A program made the position numbers and the translations under genes. From positions 32,105 through 96,104 of the forward strand of contig CAZDIU010000001.1 in NCBI GenBank assembly GCA_964505535.1: a stretch of DNA of 64,000 nt, in the 5' to 3' direction. The notes under the pieces are model-generated. The model saw only the letters and a list, made by a program, of their open reading frames with translations. It ran no database searches and had not been told where the DNA came from. The stretch comes from JAABRU01 sp964505535. Lineage in GTDB: Bacteria > Desulfobacterota > Desulfobacteria > Desulfobacterales > Desulfococcaceae. Positions 20,101 to 26,915 of this stretch are shown here, one piece after another (within the stretch, counting starts at the first letter, position 1; each line of letters opens with the position of its first letter).

Positions 20101-21849
20101 GGCAACAGTCCGGGAAACCTCAAATCCTTTTTCGCCCGCGCCGGGGTACCAGCGCATCGTGTTTTCCTCTGTAAACAACAAATCAGCAACCCCGTCTCCA
20201 TTTAGATCCATGGGCCGCATATTTGGATCATGTGTGTCTATGTTTGGAAAGGATTCAAACGGTTGGAAAGGTTCCCACTCTTCTTCAGGGGTAAGTTTAA
20301 AAAAACCTTTAGGTTCATTATCATATTGGACAAGGCATTTGACACCGTTTCCTTCAAGTTCCTGAATTGCCAATGACCCGGCAGTCAGGCCGCTGAACGA
20401 TGGCTTTGGAGCCACAAGCTTTGCCCAGGAAAAATTTCCGTTTCCAAGGTTTGATTTATAAAACCAGCCATTCGCCTGTTCAGAAAGAATTCCGGAAATA
20501 CCTTCACTGAATAAATCAATCCACAAGTATCTGCGATCGGCGAGTCCGGCAGGTGCATGGATTGAATGATCGGAATATACCTTTTTAACCTGCGTATTCC
20601 ATTCATGTGGTTGGTAATCAATCTCCAAGTCAGGCAGATGTTTCATGCTGTATGAATTGGCGGCATTGTCCCACTTGTGGCCGTTTTGCCTTGCTTTTAC
20701 CAGAAAGGAAAATCCTTCTGTATTATTGTTTCCTTTCAAGGACAGTTCGTCATCGTAAGTAAGTTCCAGTGATTTGACGAGATAGGGTGAATGGGGCAAG
20801 TCAGACACTTCAAAGCAATGAAACACCAGTACGCGGCTGCATCTGCGGTATGTTCTTATCTCAAAGCCGGAACGAAAAGATGAAAAGGGGTCTTTTCGAC
20901 ATTTCCAGTTGTTCTTTTCCTGATGAATATTTTTAGGAATTGGTGTTGTCGTATCGTGTTCACCATAGTCGAAAACTGCATTGAATAGAAAATCGTCTTC
21001 TTCCGGTATGGCGTCACCTGAATAACAGGGCTGCTTGTTACCATACATGATCTTTTTGATATACGTCTGAGTACATTTGTTTATCTTGTTCTTTTCACTT
21101 AAAAGAGAGGGAATACCTGAAAAGTCTTCTTTCTTGTATTGGTAGATTAAAATGTTTCCTTTGTCATCGTGAGTTCTGCAAAGGAGCCACTTGAAAGTTT
21201 TTTTGGCATTTTGCGGATCACTGATTCTACTTTCAGGTGTTAAACCATAGTAGGAATAAATATTGTCCTTGTTGATAGTTCGCCAGTGGACATAACCGTT
21301 GCTATTTTCTTTCCATCTTTCTATTCTTGCGAACAGGCCTTCTATGCGAGGCCTGTATCGGGTAACCGTATAGTTATTACCGTTTTCAGTTCGTTGTCTG
21401 GAATATCGGATCCTGTTTTCGCCCTGCTTTTCTAAAAACGGAACCAGGTCTTCAACCCCTGATAAAATAAAAGTGTCAGACTCTTCTTCATCTTTATACT
21501 GAGGCAGTTGTTTCTCGGTTTTCCTCGCTATGGATGGAATAGCCAGATCCCATCCCAGACCAAAAGGGCTGTTTCCAGAACCAGAATTATAGATTAAATC
21601 GACAGCTGGTATGAAACCATTTCGTGACGGGCTTAATGGGACAGGTATAGCAAACGAAGATGTACCGGTTATCGCGTTTACCTGGAATTTTTCTTCAATT
21701 CCTTTTATAGCACCTCCACCTTTTGGCAGAGAAATAGCAGGAATTTGATTTTTACCGAAATCAGCAGTATTTATTTGGGTAACCGTGTTACTGCCGTTTT
21801 CTGAGTTCTCTTGAGAGTCTAAATTAGATTTGGGAGAAATATTTTCCAT
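14173..21849 (-). CDS. Tc toxin B-C fusion (SpvB/TcdB + Rhs-type TccC)
   Basis: 2558-aa single-chain TcB-TcC. The SpvB domain starts at SLPKGGGAIKG (residue 40) and runs to about 320. FG-GAP/TcdB middle repeats lie at about 480-700 (ADMSGDGLTDIVRI, ADIDGSGTMDIVYLG). Rhs/YD repeats follow, with the Rhs core boundary near 2030-2141 (HLGSATLETDEDG, YHPYGSSAYR, FSGKELDDETGFYYFGARFY, ending RDPNGM). In known TcC proteins an aspartyl autoprotease cuts here and releases the enclosed toxin. The remaining ~417 residues are the variable effector: a Pro-rich linker (about 2240-2280), an HH-containing segment (MQAHHTLKW at 2310-2318, NDPRRLIPLE, SYPHHREVQ) resembling AHH/HNH-type nucleases, and a Gly/Ala-rich hydrophobic tail (VGALIGTVVPVAGNVVGAG) ending the protein. 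The start codon abuts the stop of the upstream TcB relic. The effector assignment is inference. Confidence 0.92.
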   Translation of the reverse strand: MENISPKSNLDSQENSENGSNTVTQINTADFGKNQIPAISLPKGGGAIKGIEEKFQVNAITGTSSFAIPVPLSPSRNGFIPAVDLIYNSGSGNSPFGLGWDLAIPSIARKTEKQLPQYKDEEESDTFILSGVEDLVPFLEKQGENRIRYSRQRTENGNNYTVTRYRPRIEGLFARIERWKENSNGYVHWRTINKDNIYSYYGLTPESRISDPQNAKKTFKWLLCRTHDDKGNILIYQYKKEDFSGIPSLLSEKNKINKCTQTYIKKIMYGNKQPCYSGDAIPEEDDFLFNAVFDYGEHDTTTPIPKNIHQEKNNWKCRKDPFSSFRSGFEIRTYRRCSRVLVFHCFEVSDLPHSPYLVKSLELTYDDELSLKGNNNTEGFSFLVKARQNGHKWDNAANSYSMKHLPDLEIDYQPHEWNTQVKKVYSDHSIHAPAGLADRRYLWIDLFSEGISGILSEQANGWFYKSNLGNGNFSWAKLVAPKPSFSGLTAGSLAIQELEGNGVKCLVQYDNEPKGFFKLTPEEEWEPFQPFESFPNIDTHDPNMRPMDLNGDGVADLLFTEENTMRWYPGAGEKGFEVSRTVAKAIDEEKGPAILFEDRSQSIFLADMSGDGLTDIVRIKNGEVCYWPNLGYGHFGAKVAMDNAPIFDFTGNFNPAYLRLADIDGSGTMDIVYLGKNDFRVWMNLNGNALTEQPQIIPAFPGIHNLSDVSVLDFLGSGTACIVYSSALPQDARQPSQYIDLMGNKKPSLFIGYQNNCGKEVSIEYKSSTHFYLEDKKESKEWITRLPFPVHCISKTRIEDKIRETVFISSYRYRHGYFDHHEREFRGFARVDQLDTEEFSQFQINAARNVVEEELHQPPVRTVSWFHTGAYLRHKKILHQCESEYFNNGNFAEYDLPETVFEDDLSLQELKEAYRACKGLPLRMETYAEDNTDKSVYPYSASQSTVEIRRIQPQGQNKHASFLVIPSESISYGYERNPADPRIAHSYVLDTDELGNVTKSASLVYPRASRPVAPNDIPDKVWDEQNKLHVTYGEAYFTNDINTDNVYRLRAGYESKAYEISGITQPPEFYISKQTLAANIAAAAEILFEEEFTAGFEKRLTSHGRAYFLKDDLSGPMALGQLSELAIGYKSYQLAFTKNLVSKYYGTKVTDAMLADAKYEHSEGDEHWWTHSGTAIYAADPRSNFYNPIGVRDVFGNESYVEYDSYTLMVQKAIDAIGNTVSSLNDYRTLSPIQVTDANLNRAAVETDELGLVIKSAVMGKEGEGEGDTLADPTARMEYDLFNWQNNKKPNFVHTFAREQHGASNPRWQESYVYSDGVGGVIMAKAQAEPGKAKKWNSVTKEVEEVEADPRWIGNGRTILNNKGKPVKQYEPYFSDTHEYESEDALVETGVTPIIYYDPVGRNTRTEFPNGTFSKIEFDAWFFKSFDPNDTVKDSQWYIDRGSPDPATTSEPINAEQRAAWLAAKHDNTPGTAHTDSLGRTFYAVVDYGNGKTRTVYSESDPAGRYTRMYDQLGRKVSESYTNLLGSAIYGKSAEKGEQWAFADVMGRPVKVWDNDIRELQSTFDPLHRPISTFVKEGGQETLFGHVVYGDSFPGAEAIQRNLKGQAYQLYDQAGVVTLKKVDFKGNVIEVERQLTKEYKQLINWKPLEGLTTVSAIETAAAPCLEDEVFSSSSTLDALNRPILVTLPDKSVVEPKYNEANALDSLRVQILGQGDFVTFLENQEYDAKGQRQFAQYGNGLITNYFYDPKTFRLVNLVTKKTGASDAQSLQNLHYTFDPVGNIVYSRDDAQQTHFFKNAVVKPESRFEYDATYQLLMATGREHAGLGNDAQRDHSDLPFLSELPHPNQANAVRQYTERYEYDDCGNITLMHHSSNDLTWKRHYRYEYQDDPGNNTNRLKSTSLPEDIEAGPYTAIYQHDIHGNMTKMPHLTEMAWNFMDQLTMVNLLGGGLAFYVFGLGGMRIRKVIERLGGKKTERICLGAVEIYREYQNNTKKLERSTLHISDNTGRIAQVDTKLLDEDNTDPANPLNTNLIRYQYTNHLGSATLETDEDGTVISYEEYHPYGSSAYRSSKSGVNLSLKRYRFSGKELDDETGFYYFGARFYAAWLGRWTSSDPAGFIGGINLFRYCSNNPIMLRDPNGMIGVSWDRPEWAYTGNEEQFLRKINSSEITGTVIDGQYEGRRIAVRVTATAARQLEDPEGRTFWQATEYTIVEGSLRFLAEGEQGEGPASEEVESTPLPESIPEGGGASTLLPRQAIQPGPVPPSPNPAAPIPKVDLPQGQPGVSHSAAASEAQAAARQARPDVYTHRSMQAHHTLKWREGQRVNLDPVITNDPRRLIPLESSRALVDDPNYPRTAPSGRRYSTPHSYADRGSYPHHREVQRRRYGTVATERVIHARAGRAHQREMTGSPGPRLPYIVGPTIAGGAGHFALATTRTFVPLVAEAEIGFATASMYAYASGYTTAGAAFGSAAAYTPIVAGSAVAGATAGHFAEGVARDLGASESGGITAGVIASAAAGATVGALIGTVVPVAGNVVGAGVGAIVGAIAGLGAYLITRFW

Positions 21850-22825
21850 TTAATATCTCTGGGAGTTACGCAGTTGAATATTAACATCCTGATTTTTATG
21901 GAAGCGAATATTGCACTGCACAAAAACCGTTCTTGAAAAATCGGATACTTTAAAAAGCTTCTGATCGAATTGATCCAGATTATCAAAATAAAGCGAAGCT
22001 TCCATCGTAATTTTGGAGCCGAAACGGCAGTAACCCAAGTTGGGCCAGTAGCAGACCTCCCCGTTTCGGATGCGCACCAAGTCGGTAAGACCGTCTCCGC
22101 TGAGATCGGCCAGATATATGGATTACAGCATTGTCCTTGTCATCGCGGGTTTCACTGATCAGCCAACTGAAAATTCTGCTCGGCTTTATATCACCTGATT
22201 CGTCTATATCGACAGGGTCGAATATCCTCGAATTGTTATCTTTGCCATAAATCGTGAGAATGTTGTCCTTGGAAATGGAGCGCCAATGCACATCCCAGGG
22301 GTCATCAACCTTGGTCCAACGCTCAATCCGGGCAAACAGCCCTTCAATGCGGGGGCGGTAGCGTCTCACTCTGTATTGCTTGCCGTTTATTTCTCGAATT
22401 TCTTCATAAATGACGTGTTTGCCGTCTTTGAATGCCCAGTTGCCTTCCCTATCTTTTTCAAACTCAGGAACCAGATCTTCCGCGCCTGAAAGGATAAAAA
22501 CATCCGATTCCTCGGCATCTTGGTATTTAGGCAACCCTTTATCGGTCTTGCGGGTGATCGAAGGCAGGGAAAGATTCCAACCGAAACCAAATGGGCCATT
22601 CCCTGAACCGGAATCGTATGAAACAGATAGTTCCGTACCAAACCTGGAACGACCGGGATTGGCGGCAATGAGTACTGTCATGGAGCCTGTGCCGGTAACC
22701 GGGTTGGCGGCAAACTTTTCCCCCATGCCGCGGATGGCCCCGCCGCCTTTGGGGAGAGAAATTGAGGGAGCAGAGGATACTTTTTGAAAATCAGCATTCT
22801 CTTCTGATTTTTTGTCTTGGGACAT
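21850..22825 (-). pseudogene. Truncated TcB (SpvB-domain) gene with internal deletion
   Basis: Start at ATG 22825 with AGGAG six bases upstream (MSQDKKSEENADF). The SpvB start is closely related to the intact fusion downstream (SLPKGGGAIRGMGEKFA, SGSGNGPFGFGWNLSLPSI). Near 22115-22135 the sequence jumps from the SpvB part (ISETRDDKDNAVI) to the FG-GAP part (YLADLSGDGLTDLVRIRNG), in a different frame. Compared with the intact gene about 380 codons are missing. The N-terminal frame runs into nonsense and stops at 21983; the second frame ends at 21850, directly against the ATG of the intact gene. It is the first reading frame behind the apparent operon promoter, so it may survive as a translated leader. 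Otherwise it is a decaying duplicate. Confidence 0.85.
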
Positions 22826-22844
22826 GGGCAACTCCTGATCTGAT

Positions 22845-22860
22845 GTAAACAAAAGTTTAC
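22845..22860. promoter_or_regulatory. Palindrome between Tc promoter and first start codon
   Basis: GTAAAC-AAAA-GTTTAC, a perfect 6-bp inverted repeat with a 4-base spacer. It lies 20 bp upstream of the first ATG of the Tc operon and downstream of the predicted -10 box. Position and symmetry suit an operator or a 5'-UTR hairpin; no regulator gene is adjacent. Confidence 0.4.
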
Positions 22861-22936
22861 GACCTTTTCAGGCTTTCCCGCTGCCAAACATAATGGGAAA
22901 GGGAAAGAAAATGCAGTTGAAAAAAATTATGAATGA

Positions 22937-22965
22937 TTCATATATTATAAAATTTTGTATGTCAA
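22937..22965 (-). promoter_or_regulatory. Predicted sigma70-type promoter of the Tc operon
   Basis: On the minus strand TTGACA (22965-22960), a 17-bp spacer and TATGAA (22942-22937) give a perfect -35 and a fair -10. It points into the TcB relic, the BC fusion, TcA and the nucleotidyltransferase, all on one strand with short gaps. It lies in very AT-rich DNA, so chance matches are possible. Confidence 0.5.
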
Positions 22966-23288
22966 TAAAAAAATCAAATTCATTAAAAAATATCTTATTA
23001 ATTGCTTATAATTTAACTTTATTTTAATAATAATCCAATTTTTTTAAATGGTAACGGTGATAATATAACTGACAGATGAAGGGAAGAAAATGCAGTATAT
23101 GATTTGTTCCGTTTCTTACCGGAGAAATTAATGATATTTTATCCGTTGATTCTTTCGATAATCCTCTTTCATGCATTCTTCTCTTTCATTTTTCATAATG
23201 AATTTCTGTATCCAACGCAACAATTTATTGACGGGTGTAAAGAACTGTGCCACAAATATAGATCATTTCAATTTTCAGGAGTAAGGAA

Positions 23289-24419
23289 GTGTCACGTTCA
23301 TTCAAGCTCATTGCAGAATCGGGAGGAGCCCGTTGCGGCAGACTGGAACTGCTTCACGGAACCGTGCATACGCCCATATTCATGCCGGTGGGAACTCTGG
23401 GAACCGTAAAGGCTCTGTCCCCGGAGGAACTCAAGGACGCGGGCGCGCAGATTATTCTGGGCAACACCTATCACCTGTATCTGCGTCCCGGAACCGAAAT
23501 CATTGATCTGTTTTCCGGGCTTCACCGGTTTATGAACTGGAATCGCCCCATTCTGACTGACAGCGGCGGATTTCAGGTCTTTTCCCTTGCCAAACTGACC
23601 AAAATCACGGAAGAGGGCGCAAATTTCCAGTCCCATATTGACGGTTCCCGGCATCTGCTCACGCCGGAAAAATCCGTGGAAGTGCAGATCAGTCTGGATT
23701 CCGACATTCTCATGTGTCTGGATCAGTGCATTCCGTATCCGGCAGAGGAAAAACAGGCAAAAGATGCTCTGGAGCTCACCACCCGGTGGGCGCGGCGGTG
23801 CAAAAAAACATGGGAGGAAAAAACCGGGTGGAAAAATATGCTGTTTGGCATTGTGCAGGGCGGAATGTATGAAAATCTGCGCAGGCAGTCCGCAGAGCAG
23901 TTGATGGAACTGGATTTTCCCGGATATGCGCTGGGCGGACTGAGTGTGGGAGAACCAAAGGAAATGATGTATGATGTGGCTGAATATGCTTTGCCGCTTC
24001 TGCCGGATGACAGGCCCAAATACATTATGGGTGTGGGAACTCCTGAAGATTTGGTGGAACTCACGGCACGGGGAGCGGATATGTTTGACTGTGTCATGCC
24101 CAGCCGCAATGCGCGCAACGCGCAGTTGTTCACCCCCTGCGGAACCCTGAACATCACCAATGCCCGTTTTCGCGATGACACCGGCCCGGTGGACAGCAGA
24201 TGCGGATGTTACACCTGCCGGAACTATTCCAGGGCTTATCTGCGGCATCTGTACATGTCCAGAGAACTGCTCTCCTATCGGCTGAACACCATTCACAATA
24301 TTCATTATTATCTGAATCTGATGAAGCAGATGCGGGAAGCCATTGGTGCGGGTGAATTTGAGAATTTCCGGAAAAAATTTCATGCAGATTTGAAACAGGG
24401 GGAAAACAATGACAATTGA
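23289..24419 (+). CDS. tgt: Queuine/preQ1 tRNA-guanine transglycosylase
   Basis: 376 aa, the normal bacterial length. It exchanges guanine-34 of the GUN-anticodon tRNAs (Asp, Asn, His, Tyr) for preQ1 in queuosine synthesis. Start at GTG 23289 with GTAAGGAA upstream. D91 in LTDSGGFQVFSL is the general acid/base region, the second catalytic Asp is in ADMFDCVMPSRNARNAQLF, and the zinc site is CGCYTCRNYSRAYLRHL. The next gene starts 11 bp before its stop, so the two are translationally coupled. It is oriented away from the Tc island and appears to mark the chromosomal side of the island border. Confidence 0.96.
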   Translation: MSRSFKLIAESGGARCGRLELLHGTVHTPIFMPVGTLGTVKALSPEELKDAGAQIILGNTYHLYLRPGTEIIDLFSGLHRFMNWNRPILTDSGGFQVFSLAKLTKITEEGANFQSHIDGSRHLLTPEKSVEVQISLDSDILMCLDQCIPYPAEEKQAKDALELTTRWARRCKKTWEEKTGWKNMLFGIVQGGMYENLRRQSAEQLMELDFPGYALGGLSVGEPKEMMYDVAEYALPLLPDDRPKYIMGVGTPEDLVELTARGADMFDCVMPSRNARNAQLFTPCGTLNITNARFRDDTGPVDSRCGCYTCRNYSRAYLRHLYMSRELLSYRLNTIHNIHYYLNLMKQMREAIGAGEFENFRKKFHADLKQGENNDN

Positions 24420-25035
24420 GGTATGGGCAGCCTTTGCTTTGGCTGCGGCAGTCATTCTGGTTATACCGGGGCCAACCATCATTCTGGTGGTCACTCAGGC
24501 CATCACGCATGGCCGGAAATCTGTGATTCCTTTGGTCATCGGCGTCATGTGCGGGGATTTTGCGGCCATGACCCTGTCCCTGCTGGGGCTGGGAGCGATT
24601 CTGTCTGTATCTGTTACGCTTTTTGCCATACTCAAATGGATTGGCGCTGGCTATCTGTTTTATCTGGGGATCCGGCTGTGGCGATCCGATCCGGAAAAAG
24701 CCAAAACCGCTTTGTCTGACGGAACCGTTTCCGGCAGATCCCTGCTGAAAAGTTCCTTTGCTGTCACAGCACTCAATCCCAAAAGCATAGCGTTTTTTGT
24801 CGCGTTTCTGCCCCAGTTTGTCAATCCGCGGGAACCTGCTGCCATGCAACTGCTGATTCTGGGAGCCACTTTTGTGTCAATGGCCGGGATCAATGCCGGA
24901 ATATATGCGGTATTTGCCGGACAGTTGCGGGAAAAAATGCACAGCATCCACGCGCGGAAATGGTTCAACCGCTGCGGTTCAGGTGCGCTCATTGGCGCGG
25001 GCATCTTCACAGCCGCTATGCAGAAAAGTTCATGA
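24409..25035 (+). CDS. LysE/RhtB-family amino-acid exporter
   Basis: 208-aa inner-membrane protein with about six hydrophobic helices. It begins with the typical LysE-family N-terminus: helix 1 followed by IPGPTIILVVTQAITHGR, the conserved PGP motif and the G-R turn. Members export amino acids or small metabolites; the substrate cannot be read from sequence. It overlaps the 3' end of tgt by 11 bp, which indicates one operon rather than a functional link to queuosine. The C-terminal helix ends in basic residues. Confidence 0.88.
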   Translation: MTIEVWAAFALAAAVILVIPGPTIILVVTQAITHGRKSVIPLVIGVMCGDFAAMTLSLLGLGAILSVSVTLFAILKWIGAGYLFYLGIRLWRSDPEKAKTALSDGTVSGRSLLKSSFAVTALNPKSIAFFVAFLPQFVNPREPAAMQLLILGATFVSMAGINAGIYAVFAGQLREKMHSIHARKWFNRCGSGALIGAGIFTAAMQKSS

Positions 25036-25069
25036 AGAACTGAGCAATGCCTTTGACGTAAAAAGCGAA

Positions 25070-25099
25070 GGAGTGCCAAACTGAAAAGTTTGGCACTCC
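25070..25099. repeat. GTGCCAAACT hairpin repeat, copy 1
   Basis: Perfect 13-bp stem GGAGTGCCAAACT with a GAAA tetraloop, lying 35 bp after the exporter stop. No T-run follows, so a classical terminator is doubtful. Related hairpins with the same CCAAACT(G/T)AAAGTTTGG core occur at 58672-58698 and 60426-60446. Confidence 0.7.
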
Positions 25100-25179
25100 G
25101 GACAGCGCGTTTCCGGTTTATGTCAATGGCATTGATATATCAGGCAGGAAATGACAATAAACAATTAAGGAGAAAAACC

Positions 25180-25401
25180 ATGAAAGAAAAAGTACAGGCT
25201 GCATTGAACAAAATCAGACCCGCTCTCCAGAGAGACGGCGGGGATGTGGAACTGGTGGATGTTTCGGCGGACGGTGTGGTGAAAGTCCGTCTGCAGGGTG
25301 CATGCAAGGGCTGTCCCATGTCCCAGATGACCCTGCGCAACGGCATTGAACGGGTGCTGCGTCAGGAAGTGCCGGAAATCAAGGCTGTGGAGCCTGCCTG
25401 A
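25180..25401 (+). CDS. NifU C-terminal-domain protein (Fe-S scaffold)
   Basis: 73-aa stand-alone NifU-like domain. The start is at ATG 25180 because TTAAGGAG lies upstream; longer readings from 25090 run back into the repeat. It has ALQRDGGDVELVDV and the cluster-binding CKGCPMS motif (CxxC), which binds a labile Fe-S cluster for transfer to target proteins. Small Nfu proteins of this type are common in anaerobes. An aminotransferase follows 18 bp later on the same strand. Confidence 0.93.
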   Translation: MKEKVQAALNKIRPALQRDGGDVELVDVSADGVVKVRLQGACKGCPMSQMTLRNGIERVLRQEVPEIKAVEPA

Positions 25402-25419
25402 TCAGACGGGGAGAAAGCC

Positions 25420-26598
25420 ATGATTGCAAAAAAAATCAGTGCCGTGATTTCCAAATCCTCCTGGATACGGAAAATGTTTGAGGAAGGCGCAAGACTCAGG
25501 GCACAGCACGGCGCGGACAGGGTGTTTGATTTCAGCCTGGGCAATCCCAATCTGAAACCGCCGGAGGCATTTGAAAAAGCACTCCGGGAGATTCTGGATT
25601 CGGGTGAGGCTGCGGATCACGGCTATATGCCCAATACCGGCTATCCATACGTTCGCGATGCCGTGGCCGGAACTGTGACAAAGGAACAGGGGATTCCTGT
25701 AACAGGAAATGAAATCATCATGACCTGCGGCGCGGCAGGGGCCCTGAATGTGGTGTTCAAGACCATTTTCGATCCCGGAGATGAAGTCATCACACCCGCA
25801 CCCTGTTTTGTGGAATATGCCTCCTATGCGGACAACCACGGCGGTGTGCTGAAAACTGTATCCGCAAATCCGGATTTCACCTTGGATTTGGCAGCGATGG
25901 CCGCAGCCATTACGGAAAAGACCAAGGCTGTTCTCATCAATTCCCCCAACAATCCCACGGGTCAGATTTATTCAGCCCAAAGTCTGCGGGATTTGGGAAA
26001 ACTGCTCGCGGAAAAGGGGAAGGAATTCGGACGCACCATTTATCTGCTTTCAGATGAGCCCTACCGCAAAATTGTTTATGACGGTGCGCAGGTTCCGGGC
26101 ATTTTTGGTGCGTATGCCGAAAGCATTATCGCGACCTCCTATTCCAAGGATCTGTCCATTCCCGGAGAGCGTCTGGGATACATAGCGGTAAATCCAAAGG
26201 CTGCATACAAATCCGATCTGCTGGCCGGAATGGCTTTGTGCAACCGGACCCTGGGATTTGTGAATGCTCCGGCCCTGATGCAGCGCGCGGTGGCCCGTGT
26301 GCAGGGCATCAAGGTGGATGTTTCCCAATACGCACGCAAACGGAAACTGCTGTGTGAGGGACTCGCGGACTGCGGATATGAGTTTGTCACCCCGCCCGGA
26401 GCGTTTTACCTGTTTCCCAAATGCCCCGTCCCGGATGATGTGGCCTTTGTGAAAGCTCTGCAGGAGGAACTGATTCTGACTGTGCCGGGCAGCGGCTTCC
26501 TCGGCCCCGGCCATTTCCGCATAGCGTTCTGCGTGGAGGACAGCACCATTGTCAATGCCATGCCCGGATTCCGGAAAGTGATGGCAAAGTACCGGTAA
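25420..26598 (+). CDS. PLP-dependent class I/II aminotransferase
   Basis: 392 aa, fold type I. PLP lysine K243 in ATSYSKDLSIPGERLGY; N178 in NSPNNPTG stacks near the cofactor; D212 in SDEPY pairs with the pyridine nitrogen; R251 follows the lysine. The N-terminal part (VFDFSLGNPNLKPP) resembles AspC-like aminotransferases annotated as pyridoxal-phosphate-dependent without a fixed substrate; aspartate, alanine or aromatic amino acids are possible. Start ATG 25420 with GGGAGAAA. It is co-directional with the NifU-like gene. A palindromic element with a T-rich 3' side follows at 26706 and may terminate the unit. Confidence 0.9.
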   Translation: MIAKKISAVISKSSWIRKMFEEGARLRAQHGADRVFDFSLGNPNLKPPEAFEKALREILDSGEAADHGYMPNTGYPYVRDAVAGTVTKEQGIPVTGNEIIMTCGAAGALNVVFKTIFDPGDEVITPAPCFVEYASYADNHGGVLKTVSANPDFTLDLAAMAAAITEKTKAVLINSPNNPTGQIYSAQSLRDLGKLLAEKGKEFGRTIYLLSDEPYRKIVYDGAQVPGIFGAYAESIIATSYSKDLSIPGERLGYIAVNPKAAYKSDLLAGMALCNRTLGFVNAPALMQRAVARVQGIKVDVSQYARKRKLLCEGLADCGYEFVTPPGAFYLFPKCPVPDDVAFVKALQEELILTVPGSGFLGPGHFRIAFCVEDSTIVNAMPGFRKVMAKYR

Positions 26599-26654
26599 TA
26601 TGAATTCCGAAAAAGATTTCATCAAAACCCTCAGGGTTTATAACAGGTTATTTT

Positions 26655-26799
26655 GATACAGACCCTGATCTGAAACAGAAGTTTTTCAGGCATAACGTTT
26701 TTCAGAAAAACCGGATTTTTCGGAAAAATCCGGTTTTTTGAATATATGAAAACTTCTTTTTGCCTGCCTGCAGGTATCTTTTCAATGGGGAATCGGTAT
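26655..26799. repeat. MITE-like element, ATACCGATTC family, copy with decayed left end
   Basis: Palindromic core at 26706-26738 and an intact right end TCAATGGGGAATCGGTAT (26782-26799). The left end (GATACAGACCCTGATCTGAAACA) is degraded. It includes the shared stretch CTTCTTTTTGCCTGCCTG also found at 38540-38560. It fills most of the 317-bp gap between the aminotransferase and the next gene and may act as a terminator. A 34-codon frame across 26798-26902 is not credible as a gene. Confidence 0.75.
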
Positions 26800-26915
26800 G
26801 ATACTGAGAAATCCGAATTCAATGAGCACCCAACTTACGGAAAAATCATGGCACGAAGGCAGGATAAAGATCCTCCTGATCAATGAGGATTTGGGGCTGT
26901 AAGGAGTTCCTCTCA

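Larger units (their letters stand above)
22826..23288. other. AT-rich divergent intergenic region between Tc locus and tgt
   Basis: Strongly AT-rich (long A and T runs at 22917-23060), in contrast with the GC-richer tgt side. It contains the likely Tc promoter and a 16-bp palindrome on the Tc side. A plus-strand open frame from 23104 overlaps the start of tgt out of frame and is not supported as a gene. Confidence 0.55.

Noticed and set aside
23104..23409. 101-codon frame upstream of tgt
   Set aside because: It overlaps the start of tgt in another frame; the hydrophobic N-terminus comes from AT-rich spacer, and tgt has its own clear GTG start.
26798..26902. 34-codon frame ending just before the presenilin-like gene
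   Set aside because: It starts inside the end of a MITE-like element, has no ribosome-binding site, and its end only supplies the AAGGAG of the next gene.
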